Part shown: piece after piece, positions 36,401-44,430 of the stretch
Layout of the letters: every line of letters begins with the position of its first letter
How positions within the stretch are numbered: the stretch's first letter is position 1
Made by a program: the position numbers and the translations under genes
From: DASXKD01 sp963762735
GTDB lineage: Bacteria; Actinomycetota; Actinomycetes; Streptosporangiales; Streptosporangiaceae
Length of the DNA: 64,000 nt
NCBI GenBank assembly: GCA_963762735.1
Contig: CAVXMG010000004.1
Coordinates: forward strand, 14,827-78,826
Reading direction: 5' to 3'
The notes under the pieces: generated by a model
Database searches by the model: none
What the model was told of the DNA's origin: nothing
The model's input: the letters and a program-made list of their open reading frames with translations, nothing else

Positions 36401-36630
36401 CGGCGACGCTGTCGCCCACGGCAGCTGTGGGTACCGGAGTCACGGGCACCCTCAGCGTCATCGACTCGACGGATTACAGTGCCACTGACATCGCCATCGG
36501 GTTCGGCGTTGTTCTCCGACTTCCACGATTTCGCCTACGCCTACAAAGTCGGGAGCTAGCTCAACCGGCTAGTACCCGCAGCAACGGCACGGCCCGGGCC
36601 TCATCGCAGGCCCGGGCCGTCGCCGTTTGA
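33481..36630 (+). CDS. large secreted subtilase-like (S8/S53-type) protein
   Basis: A 1049-residue secreted protein. Residues 1-35 are a signal peptide (AASLLGAAALGVAAITGAGW). A propeptide-like region follows (MVVVFDDQ, GVKSVVPDVTV). The catalytic core is about 200-520: Asp in GVIIGNVDAA near 217, SSGDSGSDG near 365, DVGGTND, and Ser in FGGTSQSAPFVSGAAAD near 458. The usual HGTxVA histidine is absent; its place seems taken by GDVSTMAAQG near 253. The oxyanion position is Asp as in S53 sedolisins. The C-terminal half is beta-rich with two adhesion-like domains. The end is probably frameshifted: one frame off, FSDFHDFAYAYKVGS ends at TAG 36557-36559, just before a terminator hairpin. Ribosome site GGAGG upstream. 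Confidence 0.8.
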   Translation: MSATPRRAASLLGAAALGVAAITGAGWAAGSAAGASVASPGGASVPRPSFSKLSPSQVKARLSGKRERMVVVFDDQLTNLPANRAHRRAREATAASMQAPLVAQLKQVRATHITALSLLNAVAATMPAAEAQALSHTRGVKSVVPDVTVIIGDSGKYNTKTVAASQVRKSAIPARAADGQQLCNTNPSKPLVEPEALTSIHANQKIATGRGVIIGNVDAASLAGNVNMIRRNGQHVIIDAPNPNENVFSDEFNGDVSTMAAQGTVTYTYASQLPFANLPANCSFRIVGDAPGASILTTGQFTDSNNRGQIVAPESQVIAGLQQAVNEGVNVVSESYGFGAVPGANADLLIPANVAMVEAGVVVVESSGDSGSDGTVEEPAANPAIIDVGGTNDLRLLAQADGYTHGWEDNSMTTLSSGGTTPQNDVVDLVAPGYLALAVAGINQQPAPALPTEAFGGTSQSAPFVSGAAADVIQAYRDTHSGATPTPAQVKQILTGTATDIGAPADQQGAGLLNIAAAVKAAREMPGTSLAQSGTPELVDNPSQLGVQGAGGSTADTSVQLYNASSNAEKVTGTYRALGSETAFGSPVTENVSAPPPPFPAQGATAAAPVHFTVPSGVSVLDADMRWPDPTNNNANILTFILTDPAGRVAQSSYDYGASEYVPCPNGGCSPDIQHATVQHPMAGTWTAQILWANGRGHVQTAPDTPGPYTGTVTFQASGQNFTTSPASAPVTIPARSWASVPLSIALPQAPGDAPESVQFTGPGGLVSSVPIARRTLIPSAGGSFSATLTSSVSRGAGQLQTFFVNVPPGKKDLDVSFNAPNHAADDQVYYYLFSPANLSSPGPEIFHFFATAVDGTPTSGNPTGNASLIAPDPQPGLWEIDVMQGPTTDGTAFSNTVTGVLAYNQLKPVTETGLPTSKSTIIDSGSSVPITVKVKNTTNHTGFFTLQPTNNDITGGNVATPEQLAAGATGTLTATLSPTAAVGTGVTGTLSVIDSTDYSATDIAIGFGVVLRLPRFRLRLQSRELAQPASTRSNGTARASSQARAVAV
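36589..36620 (+). terminator. terminator of the subtilase gene
   Basis: Perfect 13-bp stem (ACGGCCCGGGCCT with AGGCCCGGGCCGT) around CATCGC. It lies inside the last codons of the frame as read, but 30 bases beyond the alternative TAG at 36557, which supports a frameshift near 36508. Confidence 0.7.
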
Positions 36631-36661
36631 GGCACCGCAGCTCAGAGCCGGAAGAGTGCCT

Positions 36662-36682
36662 CAGGTTCGGTGAGACAGGACA
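36662..36682 (-). repeat. IS-end-like repeat, right copy (inverted)
   Basis: CAGGTTCGGTGAGACAGGAC (continuing A) is the inverse of the repeat at 33066 with two mismatches. The subtilase gene lies between the two. No transposase gene is present. The 90 bases to 36720 hold nothing else recognised. Confidence 0.6.
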
Positions 36683-36720
36683 GCAGCCACCCCGTCCCAT
36701 CTCAGCGAAGATGTCGAATC

Positions 36721-37182
36721 TCAATGATCATGTTGCTGGCCCATTAGTGAGAGCACAACAGGGATGATCTTGTCGCGGGAGAAGTCCAAGGCTGGCTGCC
36801 TGTGCTTGCCGACAAGCATGCCGCCGTCGAAGCACCCGACCGGCGCCGCGGCGATCGTCGGCCACCGGCGGGACCGGGGTGTGAACACGACCCGGTAGGG
36901 CGAGGGCCCTACCGGGCCTCTCATGGCCGGGCAGCTGAAGGCGGTCGGCAGCATCCCAGGCAGCCGGTTGAGCAGCGAGGCGAGCTGCGCAATCAGGGCG
37001 CCGGAGGTGAAGGTCCAGGTCACTGTGCCGTCCCGGCTATCACCCGAAGCCGCCGGGACGGTGACAGTCACCGACCGGTACCTGCCCGGGTGGATGAATT
37101 CCGCCGCGCTGCGCGGGGGATACCACACCACCTGGGCCTCGGCGCGCACCAGTGAACCGCTGCCGCGAGGGATGACCACCAC
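36721..37182 (-). pseudogene. 3' fragment of a lipoprotein-like gene
   Basis: The frame reads EVVVIPRGSGSLVRAEAQVV, WYPPRSAAEFIHPGRYRSVT, a TFTSGALIAQLASLLNRLPG segment and FSCPAMRG. This pattern resembles the C-terminal part of actinobacterial secreted or lipid-anchored proteins of unknown function. There is no signal peptide; upstream its frame is cut by the CoA-binding gene in another frame. I read it as an N-terminally truncated remnant. Confidence 0.4.
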
Positions 37183-37669
37183 TTCCAGAGGCGTCGGCGA
37201 TGTAGACGTCGTCGACGTAGGCCAGCCCCGCGGTGCCTGCTAGTTCCCGTGCCTGGCGCGACTCCCCCGGCGGTACCCAGCAGCCCGACGGATCTTTGCT
37301 GCCATCGCTGATCAGCCCGGTCTGCCACCACAGCGCCCGGGCGCCGAGCCGCCCGGCCAGGGCGATGATGCCGGGAAGCTCACCGAACGGCCGGTGGCAG
37401 TAGACGAGATCCACGTGGTCCAGCGCCCGGCCGAGCGGCCGGGACACCGGCTCGCCGCTCTCGAGTTCCCAGACCGTATAATCGGCCGGTCCCGGGCCGC
37501 CCTTGACGAAGACCGTGTACCCGGCGAATGCCAGCGACGCCGGCACGTCCCGGCTCGGCCAGTCGATCACCAGGACATTCCTTGCCTCCGCGAGGACCCG
37601 TGCGGCCGCCCCCAGCGCGGCCAGTGCCGCCGTTTCGCCCGAAGCCCTGGGGCCGGGTGCGTCGGTCAT
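37040..37669 (-). CDS. CoA-binding-domain protein with an aberrant C-terminus
   Basis: Residues 1-155 match the Rossmann-like CoA-binding family (CoA_binding_2): LAEARNVLVIDWPSRDVPAS, GYTVFVKGG, DLVYCHRPFGELPGI, LGARALWWQTGL and ending AYVDDVYIADA. This would normally be close to the C-terminus. The following 55 residues are out-of-frame translation of the lipoprotein-like fragment, so the natural end near 37190 has been lost. Start ATG with GAGGGGAG upstream. Function unknown. Confidence 0.65.
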   Translation of the reverse strand: MTDAPGPRASGETAALAALGAAARVLAEARNVLVIDWPSRDVPASLAFAGYTVFVKGGPGPADYTVWELESGEPVSRPLGRALDHVDLVYCHRPFGELPGIIALAGRLGARALWWQTGLISDGSKDPSGCWVPPGESRQARELAGTAGLAYVDDVYIADASGSGGHPSRQRFTGARRGPGGVVSPAQRGGIHPPGQVPVGDCHRPGGFG

Positions 37670-37720
37670 GCCACTCCCCTCGCCTGTCCGCTCCCCGCTC
37701 CCCCGCCGGTTCGCTCCATA

Positions 37721-37737
37721 GATTACTCACCGTAATC
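37721..37737. promoter_or_regulatory. inverted repeat upstream of the CoA-binding gene
   Basis: GATTAC-TCACC-GTAATC, a perfect 6-bp inverted repeat, 52 bases upstream of the CoA-binding gene and in the 206-base divergent gap before the GH12 gene. Possible operator; regulator unknown. Confidence 0.4.
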
Positions 37738-37875
37738 GAAGGCCATGAGCCGGGCATGGCTGTTACTATCCGCGTACACGCTATTACAAGGTGTCAATTA
37801 CGGGTCCGGGCGCGGCTGCCGGGGAAAGGATTCTCGCCACGTGAAGAATGCCCCCGCCCGCCCGCCCGGCGCCTA

Positions 37876-39099
37876 ATGACCCGGCGGCGCATAATGACCC
37901 GGCTCGGCCTGATTCCTATCGCCGGGCTGCTGGCCAGCGCGGCACCTGTCCAGGCCCAGGCGGCCACCGTGGCCAGGGCCGCCGTGACCACGGCGGGCGT
38001 GGCCCATTTGGGACCGGTCAGCAGCTTGTGCAGGCGTTACCAGCACTTCGCCGTGGCGACCACGGAGGGCTCGCATTTCGTGGTCAAGAATGACAATTAT
38101 GGCGGCCAGCGGGAATGCCTCGCGGTCCGGGGTGAACGGCCCAATTTCACCGTGACCCAGTCACAGCTGCCCATCTGGCACGCCAAACCGCAGGCCTATC
38201 CGTTCATCCTGCGCGGCTGCAGCTGGGGCACCTGCTCGGCCCCGGACAGCGACCTGCCGAAGCAGGTCTCCGCGCTGCGGCGGCCGGTGGCCACCTGGCG
38301 CACCACCCAGGTGCCGAAGGGCGAGTGGGACGCGGCCTTCGACACCTGGTTCGGCACGCACCCGATGACCACCGGACAGGCGGACGGGGCGGAGATGATG
38401 ATCTGGCTCAACGCGCGCCACATCACGGTGCCGCCACGCACCCGGATCCTGCACATCGACCACGTGCGCTGGTACCTGCTGCACTGGCGGGCCTGCCACG
38501 CCGGCACCTGCTGGAACTACATCCAGTTCCGCCGGGTGTGGCCAGTGCTGCGGGTCAGGCACCTGCACCTGCTCCCCTTCATCCACCGTGCGCAGCAGCG
38601 CGGCTGGATCCAGCCTGCTTGGTGGCTGGAGAACATCGAGGCCGGGTTCGAGCTCTGGCAGGGCGGCACCGGGCTGGGCACCGACTGGTTCTGGGCCCGG
38701 GCCTGGCTGCGCGTGGCGCTTAGCATCGGGTGCATGCCTAGCAGCTTCTACCAACTCGTCGTCGACTGCCGCGACCCGCACGCCCTGGCCAGGTTCTGGG
38801 CGGCCGTGCTGGACCAGCCCATCCTGTACGAGACCGAGGACGAGGTCATCGTCGGCGCCGACAAGGACGCCTATCCCGGCCTGGTCTTCGGCCCGGTCCC
38901 CGACGGCAAGAGCATCAAGAACCGGCTGCACATCGACCTGGACCCGGACGACCAGGCGGCCGAGGTGGACCGGCTGCTGGCGCTCGGCGCCCGCCGGGCC
39001 GACGTGGGCCAGGGCGACGATGTCACATGGGTGGTGCTCGCCGACCCCGAGGGCAACGAGTTCTGCGTGCTGCGGCCGCACCGGTCGCTGATCGACTGA
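37876..39099 (+). CDS. GH12 family endoglucanase joined in frame to a VOC protein
   Basis: An open frame of 407 residues. The first 285 are a secreted glycoside hydrolase family 12 enzyme: a signal peptide after MTRRRIMTRL (GLIPIAGLLASAAPVQAQA), VKNDNYGGQRECLAV, the nucleophile Glu in GAEMMIWLN and the acid/base Glu in NIEAGFELWQGGTGLGTDWF. GH12 enzymes cut beta-1,4-glucan or xyloglucan. The GH12 core ends at FWAR; the frame then runs without a stop into a VOC domain. A TAG one frame off at 38721-38723 is a plausible lost stop. A cytosolic VOC domain on a secreted glucanase makes little sense, so I think the join is an indel. Confidence 0.75.
   Translation: MTRRRIMTRLGLIPIAGLLASAAPVQAQAATVARAAVTTAGVAHLGPVSSLCRRYQHFAVATTEGSHFVVKNDNYGGQRECLAVRGERPNFTVTQSQLPIWHAKPQAYPFILRGCSWGTCSAPDSDLPKQVSALRRPVATWRTTQVPKGEWDAAFDTWFGTHPMTTGQADGAEMMIWLNARHITVPPRTRILHIDHVRWYLLHWRACHAGTCWNYIQFRRVWPVLRVRHLHLLPFIHRAQQRGWIQPAWWLENIEAGFELWQGGTGLGTDWFWARAWLRVALSIGCMPSSFYQLVVDCRDPHALARFWAAVLDQPILYETEDEVIVGADKDAYPGLVFGPVPDGKSIKNRLHIDLDPDDQAAEVDRLLALGARRADVGQGDDVTWVVLADPEGNEFCVLRPHRSLID
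38734..39099 (+). CDS. VOC-family (glyoxalase/bleomycin-resistance fold) protein, internal start
   Basis: From the internal ATG, 121 residues form a complete single-module VOC protein: FYQLVVDCRDPHALARFWAA at the start and WVVLADPEGNEFCVLRP at the end, the classical two-motif layout of actinobacterial glyoxalase-like proteins. There is no clear Shine-Dalgarno before this ATG. Probably a gene of its own rather than part of the GH12 enzyme; function unknown. Confidence 0.65.
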   Translation: MPSSFYQLVVDCRDPHALARFWAAVLDQPILYETEDEVIVGADKDAYPGLVFGPVPDGKSIKNRLHIDLDPDDQAAEVDRLLALGARRADVGQGDDVTWVVLADPEGNEFCVLRPHRSLID

Positions 39100-39150
39100 G
39101 AGGGCGGCGGTCTGTCACCGGGCACGCGCCGGGCAGGCGAGAATGGCGGG

Positions 39151-39837
39151 ATGAGGATTGCTGTACTCGGCACCGGCGTCGTCGGACGCACCCTGGCGGC
39201 CCGGCTCGACGGGCTCGGCCACGACGTGGTGATCGGCACCAGGGACCCCGCGGCGACGATGGCCCGCACCGAGCCCGGCGGGTTCGGCACCCCGCCCTAC
39301 CCACAGTGGCAGGCCGAGCACCCCGGCGTGCGGCTGCTGAGCTTCGCCGAGGCTGCTGCGTTTGCGGAACTGCTGGTCAACGCCACCTCCGGGAGCGCGG
39401 CCATGGCCGCGCTCGTGGCCGCCGGTGAGCCTGCACTGGCCGGGAAGGTGCTCATCGACGTGTCCAACCCGCTGGACTACAGCCGTGGCATGCCGCCCAC
39501 ACTGGACCCGGTGAACACCGACAGCCTCGGCGAGCAGCTCCAGCGGGCGTTCCCCGCCGCCCGGGTGGTCAAGGCGCTCAACACGATGAACTGCCAGGTG
39601 ATGGTGGACCCAGGGCGGGTGCCCGGCGAGCACAACGTGTTCCTGTGCGGCAACGACGACACCGCCAAGGCGGCCGCCGCCGAGCTGATCGCCTCGTTCG
39701 GCTGGCCGGCCGGGTCCTTGATCGACCTGGGCGACATCTCGGCCGCCCGGGGCACGGAGATGCTGCTCGCACTCTGGCTGCGGCTGATGGGCTCGTTCGG
39801 GCACGCCGAATTCAACTTCCACATCCCGCACGCCTGA
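39151..39837 (+). CDS. NADPH/F420-type dinucleotide-binding reductase
   Basis: A 228-residue protein with an N-terminal Rossmann fold (MRIAVLGTGVVGRTLAARL, then VIGTRDP for the 2'-phosphate of NADP). It belongs to the F420-dependent NADP oxidoreductase family, with AFPAARVVKALNTMNCQVMV and a C-terminal RGTEMLLALWLRLMG helix. True F420:NADPH reductase activity is possible but many homologues are of unknown role. 40 bases upstream of osmC. Confidence 0.82.
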   Translation: MRIAVLGTGVVGRTLAARLDGLGHDVVIGTRDPAATMARTEPGGFGTPPYPQWQAEHPGVRLLSFAEAAAFAELLVNATSGSAAMAALVAAGEPALAGKVLIDVSNPLDYSRGMPPTLDPVNTDSLGEQLQRAFPAARVVKALNTMNCQVMVDPGRVPGEHNVFLCGNDDTAKAAAAELIASFGWPAGSLIDLGDISAARGTEMLLALWLRLMGSFGHAEFNFHIPHA

Positions 39838-39877
39838 CAGATCCCGCGCAGGGATCCCGCGAGCCCCGAGGAGCGTT

Positions 39878-40393
39878 ATGGATACCGAAGAGCTGCGCGC
39901 CCTGCAGCAGCCGCTCAAGGACGCCTACCGCAGCGACCCCGAGTCCGCGGTGATCACCCTGCGGGCGCGCGGCGAGCTCGGCGCCGAGGAGGTGAGCTGC
40001 TCGGTGGAGACCGGCCGGGCCCTCGCGGTCGCCGGGCTGCACCCGGCCAGCGGCGGCGACGGCACGTTCGTCTGTTCCGGCGACATGCTGTTGCAGGCGC
40101 TGGTCGCGTGCGCGGGGGTCACGCTGCGGGCGGTGGCCACGTCCCTGGGCATCACCGTCGGGGGAGGCACTGTCCGCGCGGAGGGCGACCTTGATTTTCG
40201 CGGTACGCTCGCCGTGGCCAAGGACGCCCCGGTCGGTTTCACTGCGATCCGGCTGAGTTTCGAGCTGGACACCGACGCCAGCCCCGACCAGCGGGACACC
40301 CTGCTCCGGCTCACCGAGCGGTACTGCGTGGTCTTCCAGACCCTGGCCCGCCCGGCGCAGCTCAGCGCGTCGCTGATCGCGACCGGGCGATAA
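39878..40393 (+). CDS. OsmC-family protein
   Basis: A 171-residue OsmC/Ohr-fold protein with the two expected cysteines, LVACAGVTLRAVA and RYCVVFQTLARP. OsmC/Ohr proteins reduce organic hydroperoxides; this one is of the wider OsmC group and its substrate is unknown. Start preceded by GAGGAG. Its 3' end overlaps the opposite amidohydrolase end by about 30 bases. Confidence 0.85.
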   Translation: MDTEELRALQQPLKDAYRSDPESAVITLRARGELGAEEVSCSVETGRALAVAGLHPASGGDGTFVCSGDMLLQALVACAGVTLRAVATSLGITVGGGTVRAEGDLDFRGTLAVAKDAPVGFTAIRLSFELDTDASPDQRDTLLRLTERYCVVFQTLARPAQLSASLIATGR

Positions 40394-41727
40394 CCCCGGC
40401 CAGGGCCTGCCGCGCGTCCGCGCCCACCCGCTCGGCGTCCAGCGTGGTGAGGGCGCCGTCCTGCTTCAGCACGCGCCCGTCGGCGATAACGGTGTCCACG
40501 TTCCCCGGCTGGGCGGCGGTGACCAGCAGCTGCACCGGGTCGGTGAGCACGCCCAGGTTCGGGCCCGCGGCGCTGACCACGATGAGGTCGGCGCGCTTTC
40601 CCGGGGTCAGCGACCCGGTCACGCCGTCGAGCCCCAGGCAGCGCGCGCCGTCGATGAGTGGCCAGGGCCAGCGTGCGCCGGGCGGTCAGGGCGAACTCGT
40701 CCCGGGCCAGCGCGTTGGCCAGGCCCTGGGTCACCTTCATGATGGCGAACATGTCGGCGTTGCCGGTCAGCGCCGTCGTGTCCGCCGACAGCCCCACCGG
40801 GATGCCCGCCGCGAGCAGCTCGGCGGTCCGCGGCAGGCCGTACCCGATGAGCAGCTCGCTGAACGGCGAGATGCTCACGGTCGCCCCCGCGGCGGCCAGG
40901 TGCCCGATCTCGGCAGCCGTGGCGCAGTTGGCGTGCACCACCTGGACATCGGGCCCCAGCAGGTCCTCCCGGGCGAGCGCCTCGATCTGGCCCGCCGCGT
41001 GCGGCGGCCCGCAGGCGTGGATGGTCACCGGGAGGCCAAGCTCGCGGGCGGTGTCGAACTCGGGCTGGTAGACCCCGGCGGGCACGTGCATCGCCGGGTC
41101 GCTCCCCCCTGGCCCGCGGCAGGCCACGCCCAGCGACAGCAGCCCGCCTGCCGCGCGGCCGTCCCACTCCGCGTGCAGCCGCCGCAGCCCGGCCAGGTCC
41201 ATGGCCTGGTCATTGGGATGCGCGGCGGGATACCCGTAGGAGAACCGCCCCCGCAGCCCGGCCGCCGCCAGCGCGCGCAGCCCGGCCTCGGCGTGGTCAT
41301 GCCCGCGCACGTTGTGGGCCCAGTCGTGCACCGTCGTGATGCCGGAGCCGATCGCTTCCGCGCAGGCCAGCTGCGTGCCCTGGAACACGTCACCGGGGCC
41401 GAACGCCGGGCCGAGCCCGCGGCACAACCGGAAATACCCCGGGCCTGTTTCCGACATGCCGCGCAGCAGGGTGTTCCACATATGCCAGTGGGTGTCCACC
41501 AGGCCGGGGGCGACGATCATCCCGGTCGCGTCGATCACCCTGGCCCCCCGCGGGGCCATGGCGGCCAGCCCGGTGCCCACCGCCGCGATCGCACCGCCGC
41601 TGACCAGCACATCGCCGCCCGGGATGTCGCCGGTCCCCGGGTCCATGGTGATTACATGGCCGCCCCGGACCAGCAGCGTGCCGGGCCCGCCCGCGCCGGG
41701 CACGAGGCCATTCTCGGTACTAGTCAC
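40362..41727 (-). pseudogene. cytosine deaminase/TrzN-like amidohydrolase, frameshifted
   Basis: The first 345 codons (from GTG 41727) encode a metal-dependent deaminase/hydrolase: GLVDTHWHMWNTLL, TTVHDWAHN, TIHACGPPHAAG, VHANC and GLSADTTALTGN. At about 40655, after ARRTLALAT, the frame changes; LIDGARCLGLDGVTGSLTPG, KRADLIVVSAAG and GRVLKQDGAL follow in another frame to the stop at 40362. One base appears lost. Both halves are otherwise well conserved, so this may be a sequencing error in an intact gene. Left unrepaired, the first frame would run on to 39925. Confidence 0.8.
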
Positions 41728-41800
41728 GAAGGGGAGGCATAGGTGCGGGTCACGTCGCGGATAGTACTAGTGACCTTGACTTACATGGTAGGCATGGCCC

Positions 41801-43654
41801 ATGGCCGAACTAATTCCCAGGCGGGTCCTCTTCGGGAACCCCGAACGCGTCAGCCCACGAATCTCTCCCAACGGCACCAGCCTGGCGTGGATCGCGCCGC
41901 ATAACGGGGTGCTCAACGTATGGACCGCCCCGGTAGGTGCCGAAGGAGTCGACTGGGACTCGGCCAAGGTGGCGACCAACGACACCGACCGCGGGATCCG
42001 GGTCTTCAGGTGGGCGCATGACGGGCGGCACCTTCTCTACCTGCAGGACACCGGCGGCGATGAGAACTGGCGCCTGTACGACGTGGACCTGCACACGATG
42101 CAGCGCCGGGACCTCACCCCGTTCGAAGGGGTGCAGGCGCAGATCCTGGCCACCGAGAAGAAGCACCCCACCGAGGTCCTGGTCGGGCTGAATCGCGACA
42201 ACCCGGCCCTGCACGACGTGTACCGGCTCGACCTGGTCAGCGGCGACCTGGTCAAGGAGGTGGAGAACCCGGGCTTCGCGGGCTGGATCGCCGACACCGA
42301 GCTGGTGACGCGGGTCGGCGTGGGGCTTGAGCCGGACGGGAGCATGGTGGTCAACGTCCGCGACGACGCCGGGGGCGATTGGCGGCTGCTCCAGACGTTT
42401 CCCGCCGAGGACGCCATGACCAGCGGGCCGATGGCGATCAGCGCGGACGGCGGCTCGATGCTGGCGATGAGTTCGGCCGGGGTGGACACGGGCCGGCTGG
42501 TCCGCGTCGACCTGGGCAGCGGCGCGGAGGAAGTGCTGGCCGAAGACCCCGACGCGGACGTGGCCGGTGTCCGGGTGCACCCGGACACCCGGGAACCGCA
42601 GGTCGTCACCTGGGTCAAGGAGCGCACGGAATACCGGGTGCTCGACCCCGCCCTGGAGGCGGACGTGGCGGCCGTCCGCGCGCTGCACCCGGGCGACCCG
42701 GACATCGTCGCGCAGGATCACAGCGACATGGTGTGGCTGGTGGCGTTCACCAACGATGCCGGCCCGGTGCCGTACTTCCTGTACGACCGCAGGCGCCGCG
42801 AGGGACGTTTCCTGTTCGAGCACCAGCCCGAACTCTCCCAGTATGAGCTGGCCCCCATGGAGCCGTTCTCCTACCAGGCGCGGGACGGCCTGACGATCCA
42901 CGGGTACGCGACCTTCCCGCCCGGGGCGGGCCGGTCCGGGCTGCCCATGGTGCTCAACGTCCACGGCGGGCCGTGGGCCAGGGACATGTGGGGCCTCGAC
43001 TCGGAGGCACAGTGGCTCGCGAACCGTGGTTACCTGTGCGTGCAGGTCAACTTCCGTGGTTCCACCGGCTACGGCAAGGCGTTCGTCAACGCCGGTGACC
43101 GGGAGTGGGGCCGGGCCATGCAGAACGACCTGACCGACGGGGTGGCCTACGCCATCGCCCAGGGGTGGGCGGACCCGGAGCGGGTGGCGATCTACGGCGG
43201 GTCCTACGGCGGCTACGCGGCGCTCGCCGGGGTCACCTTCACCCCTGACCTGTACCGCTGCGCGGTGGACATCGTCGGCCCGTCGAACCTCAAGACGCTC
43301 ATCGAGACGATCCCGGCGTACTGGCAGCCCCAGATCGCCCTGTTCCACCAGCGGGTGGGAAACCCGGAGACCGACGCCGAGTTCCTCTGGTCCCGGTCGC
43401 CGCTGTCGCGTGCCGCCAGCATCAAGACGCCGCTGCTGATCGCCCAGGGCGCCAACGACCCGCGGGTGAAGCAGGCCGAGTCCGAGCAGATCGTCGCCGC
43501 CATGCGGGACGCCGGCATCGACTACGAATACATGCTGTTCCCCGACGAGGGCCACGGCTTCGCCAAACCGGAGAACCGGCTGAAGTTCTACGCCGCCGCG
43601 GAACGGTTCCTCGCCCGCCACCTGGGCGGCCGGGCGGAGGACGACCCGGAGTGA
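41801..43654 (+). CDS. S9 family prolyl oligopeptidase
   Basis: A 617-residue serine peptidase. An N-terminal seven-bladed propeller-like region (residues 1-350) precedes the alpha/beta hydrolase domain, with the nucleophile in YGGSYGGYAAL, Asp in QGANDPRV and His in DEGHGFAKPEN. Acts on small peptides in the cytoplasm, acyl-aminoacyl peptidase-like. No signal peptide. Its stop overlaps the GTG start of the methionine aminopeptidase gene, so the two are coupled. Confidence 0.92.
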   Translation: MAELIPRRVLFGNPERVSPRISPNGTSLAWIAPHNGVLNVWTAPVGAEGVDWDSAKVATNDTDRGIRVFRWAHDGRHLLYLQDTGGDENWRLYDVDLHTMQRRDLTPFEGVQAQILATEKKHPTEVLVGLNRDNPALHDVYRLDLVSGDLVKEVENPGFAGWIADTELVTRVGVGLEPDGSMVVNVRDDAGGDWRLLQTFPAEDAMTSGPMAISADGGSMLAMSSAGVDTGRLVRVDLGSGAEEVLAEDPDADVAGVRVHPDTREPQVVTWVKERTEYRVLDPALEADVAAVRALHPGDPDIVAQDHSDMVWLVAFTNDAGPVPYFLYDRRRREGRFLFEHQPELSQYELAPMEPFSYQARDGLTIHGYATFPPGAGRSGLPMVLNVHGGPWARDMWGLDSEAQWLANRGYLCVQVNFRGSTGYGKAFVNAGDREWGRAMQNDLTDGVAYAIAQGWADPERVAIYGGSYGGYAALAGVTFTPDLYRCAVDIVGPSNLKTLIETIPAYWQPQIALFHQRVGNPETDAEFLWSRSPLSRAASIKTPLLIAQGANDPRVKQAESEQIVAAMRDAGIDYEYMLFPDEGHGFAKPENRLKFYAAAERFLARHLGGRAEDDPE

Positions 43655-44418
43655 TCGAGATCAAGGGCGATGCCGCGATCGATGCCATGCGGGAGGCCGG
43701 CCGCGTCGTGGCCACCGCGCTGGACGCGGTCCGGCGCGAGGCGGCGATCGGGGTGTCCCTGGCCGAACTGGACGAAGTGGCACACGAGGTGCTGCGCAAG
43801 GCCGGTGCGCGGTCCCCGTTCCTGAATTACCACCCGTCGTTCGCGCCCACGCCGTTCCCCGCGGTGATCTGTGCCTCGGTCAACGACGTGATCGTGCACG
43901 GCATCCCCGACGGCTACCGGCTGGTCGACGGCGACCTGGTCAGCATCGACTTCGGCGCGGAACTGGACGGGTGGACCGGCGACGCCGCGATCAGCTTCGT
44001 CGTCGGCACCGCGGATCCGGCGGACGAGAAGCTCATCGCGGTCACCGAGGAGGCGCTCGCGGCGGGCATCGCGGCCGCGGCTGAGGGCGCCCGCCTCGGC
44101 GACATCTCCCATGCCATCGGCACCCTGGCCCGCGGCGCCGGGTACGGCGTCCCCGAGGGCTTCGGCGGCCATGGCATCGGCCGCCACATGCACGAGGACC
44201 CGCACGTGCCCAACGAGGGCCGGCCGGGCCGCGGGATGCGGCTGCGGCGCGGCCTGGTCCTCGCGATCGAGCCGATGCTGATGGCCGGCGGTGGCAGCCG
44301 TTTCGAGACCGCGCCGGACGGCTGGGCGCTGAAGACGGTCGACGGCACCCGGGCGGCGCACGCCGAGCACACCGTCGCGATCACAAAGGACGGCCCGCGC
44401 ATCCTTACGCTCCCGTGA
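43651..44418 (+). CDS. map: type I methionine aminopeptidase
   Basis: A 255-residue M24 metallopeptidase that removes N-terminal methionine. The five metal ligands are in place: SIDFG, GDAAIS (Asp), GHGIGRHMHEDP (His), IEPMLM (Glu) and AEHTVAI (Glu), and substrate His in VIVHGIPD. GTG start overlaps the S9 peptidase stop (GTGA). Probably an accessory Map rather than the ribosomal-operon copy, given its context. Confidence 0.92.
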   Translation: MIEIKGDAAIDAMREAGRVVATALDAVRREAAIGVSLAELDEVAHEVLRKAGARSPFLNYHPSFAPTPFPAVICASVNDVIVHGIPDGYRLVDGDLVSIDFGAELDGWTGDAAISFVVGTADPADEKLIAVTEEALAAGIAAAAEGARLGDISHAIGTLARGAGYGVPEGFGGHGIGRHMHEDPHVPNEGRPGRGMRLRRGLVLAIEPMLMAGGGSRFETAPDGWALKTVDGTRAAHAEHTVAITKDGPRILTLP

Positions 44419-44430
44419 GGCGCGACCGGC

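Noticed and set aside
39925..40650. Continuation of the first amidohydrolase frame to 39925
   Set aside because: After about 40655 the translation is Arg-rich and lies opposite osmC, while the conserved C-terminus continues in another frame.
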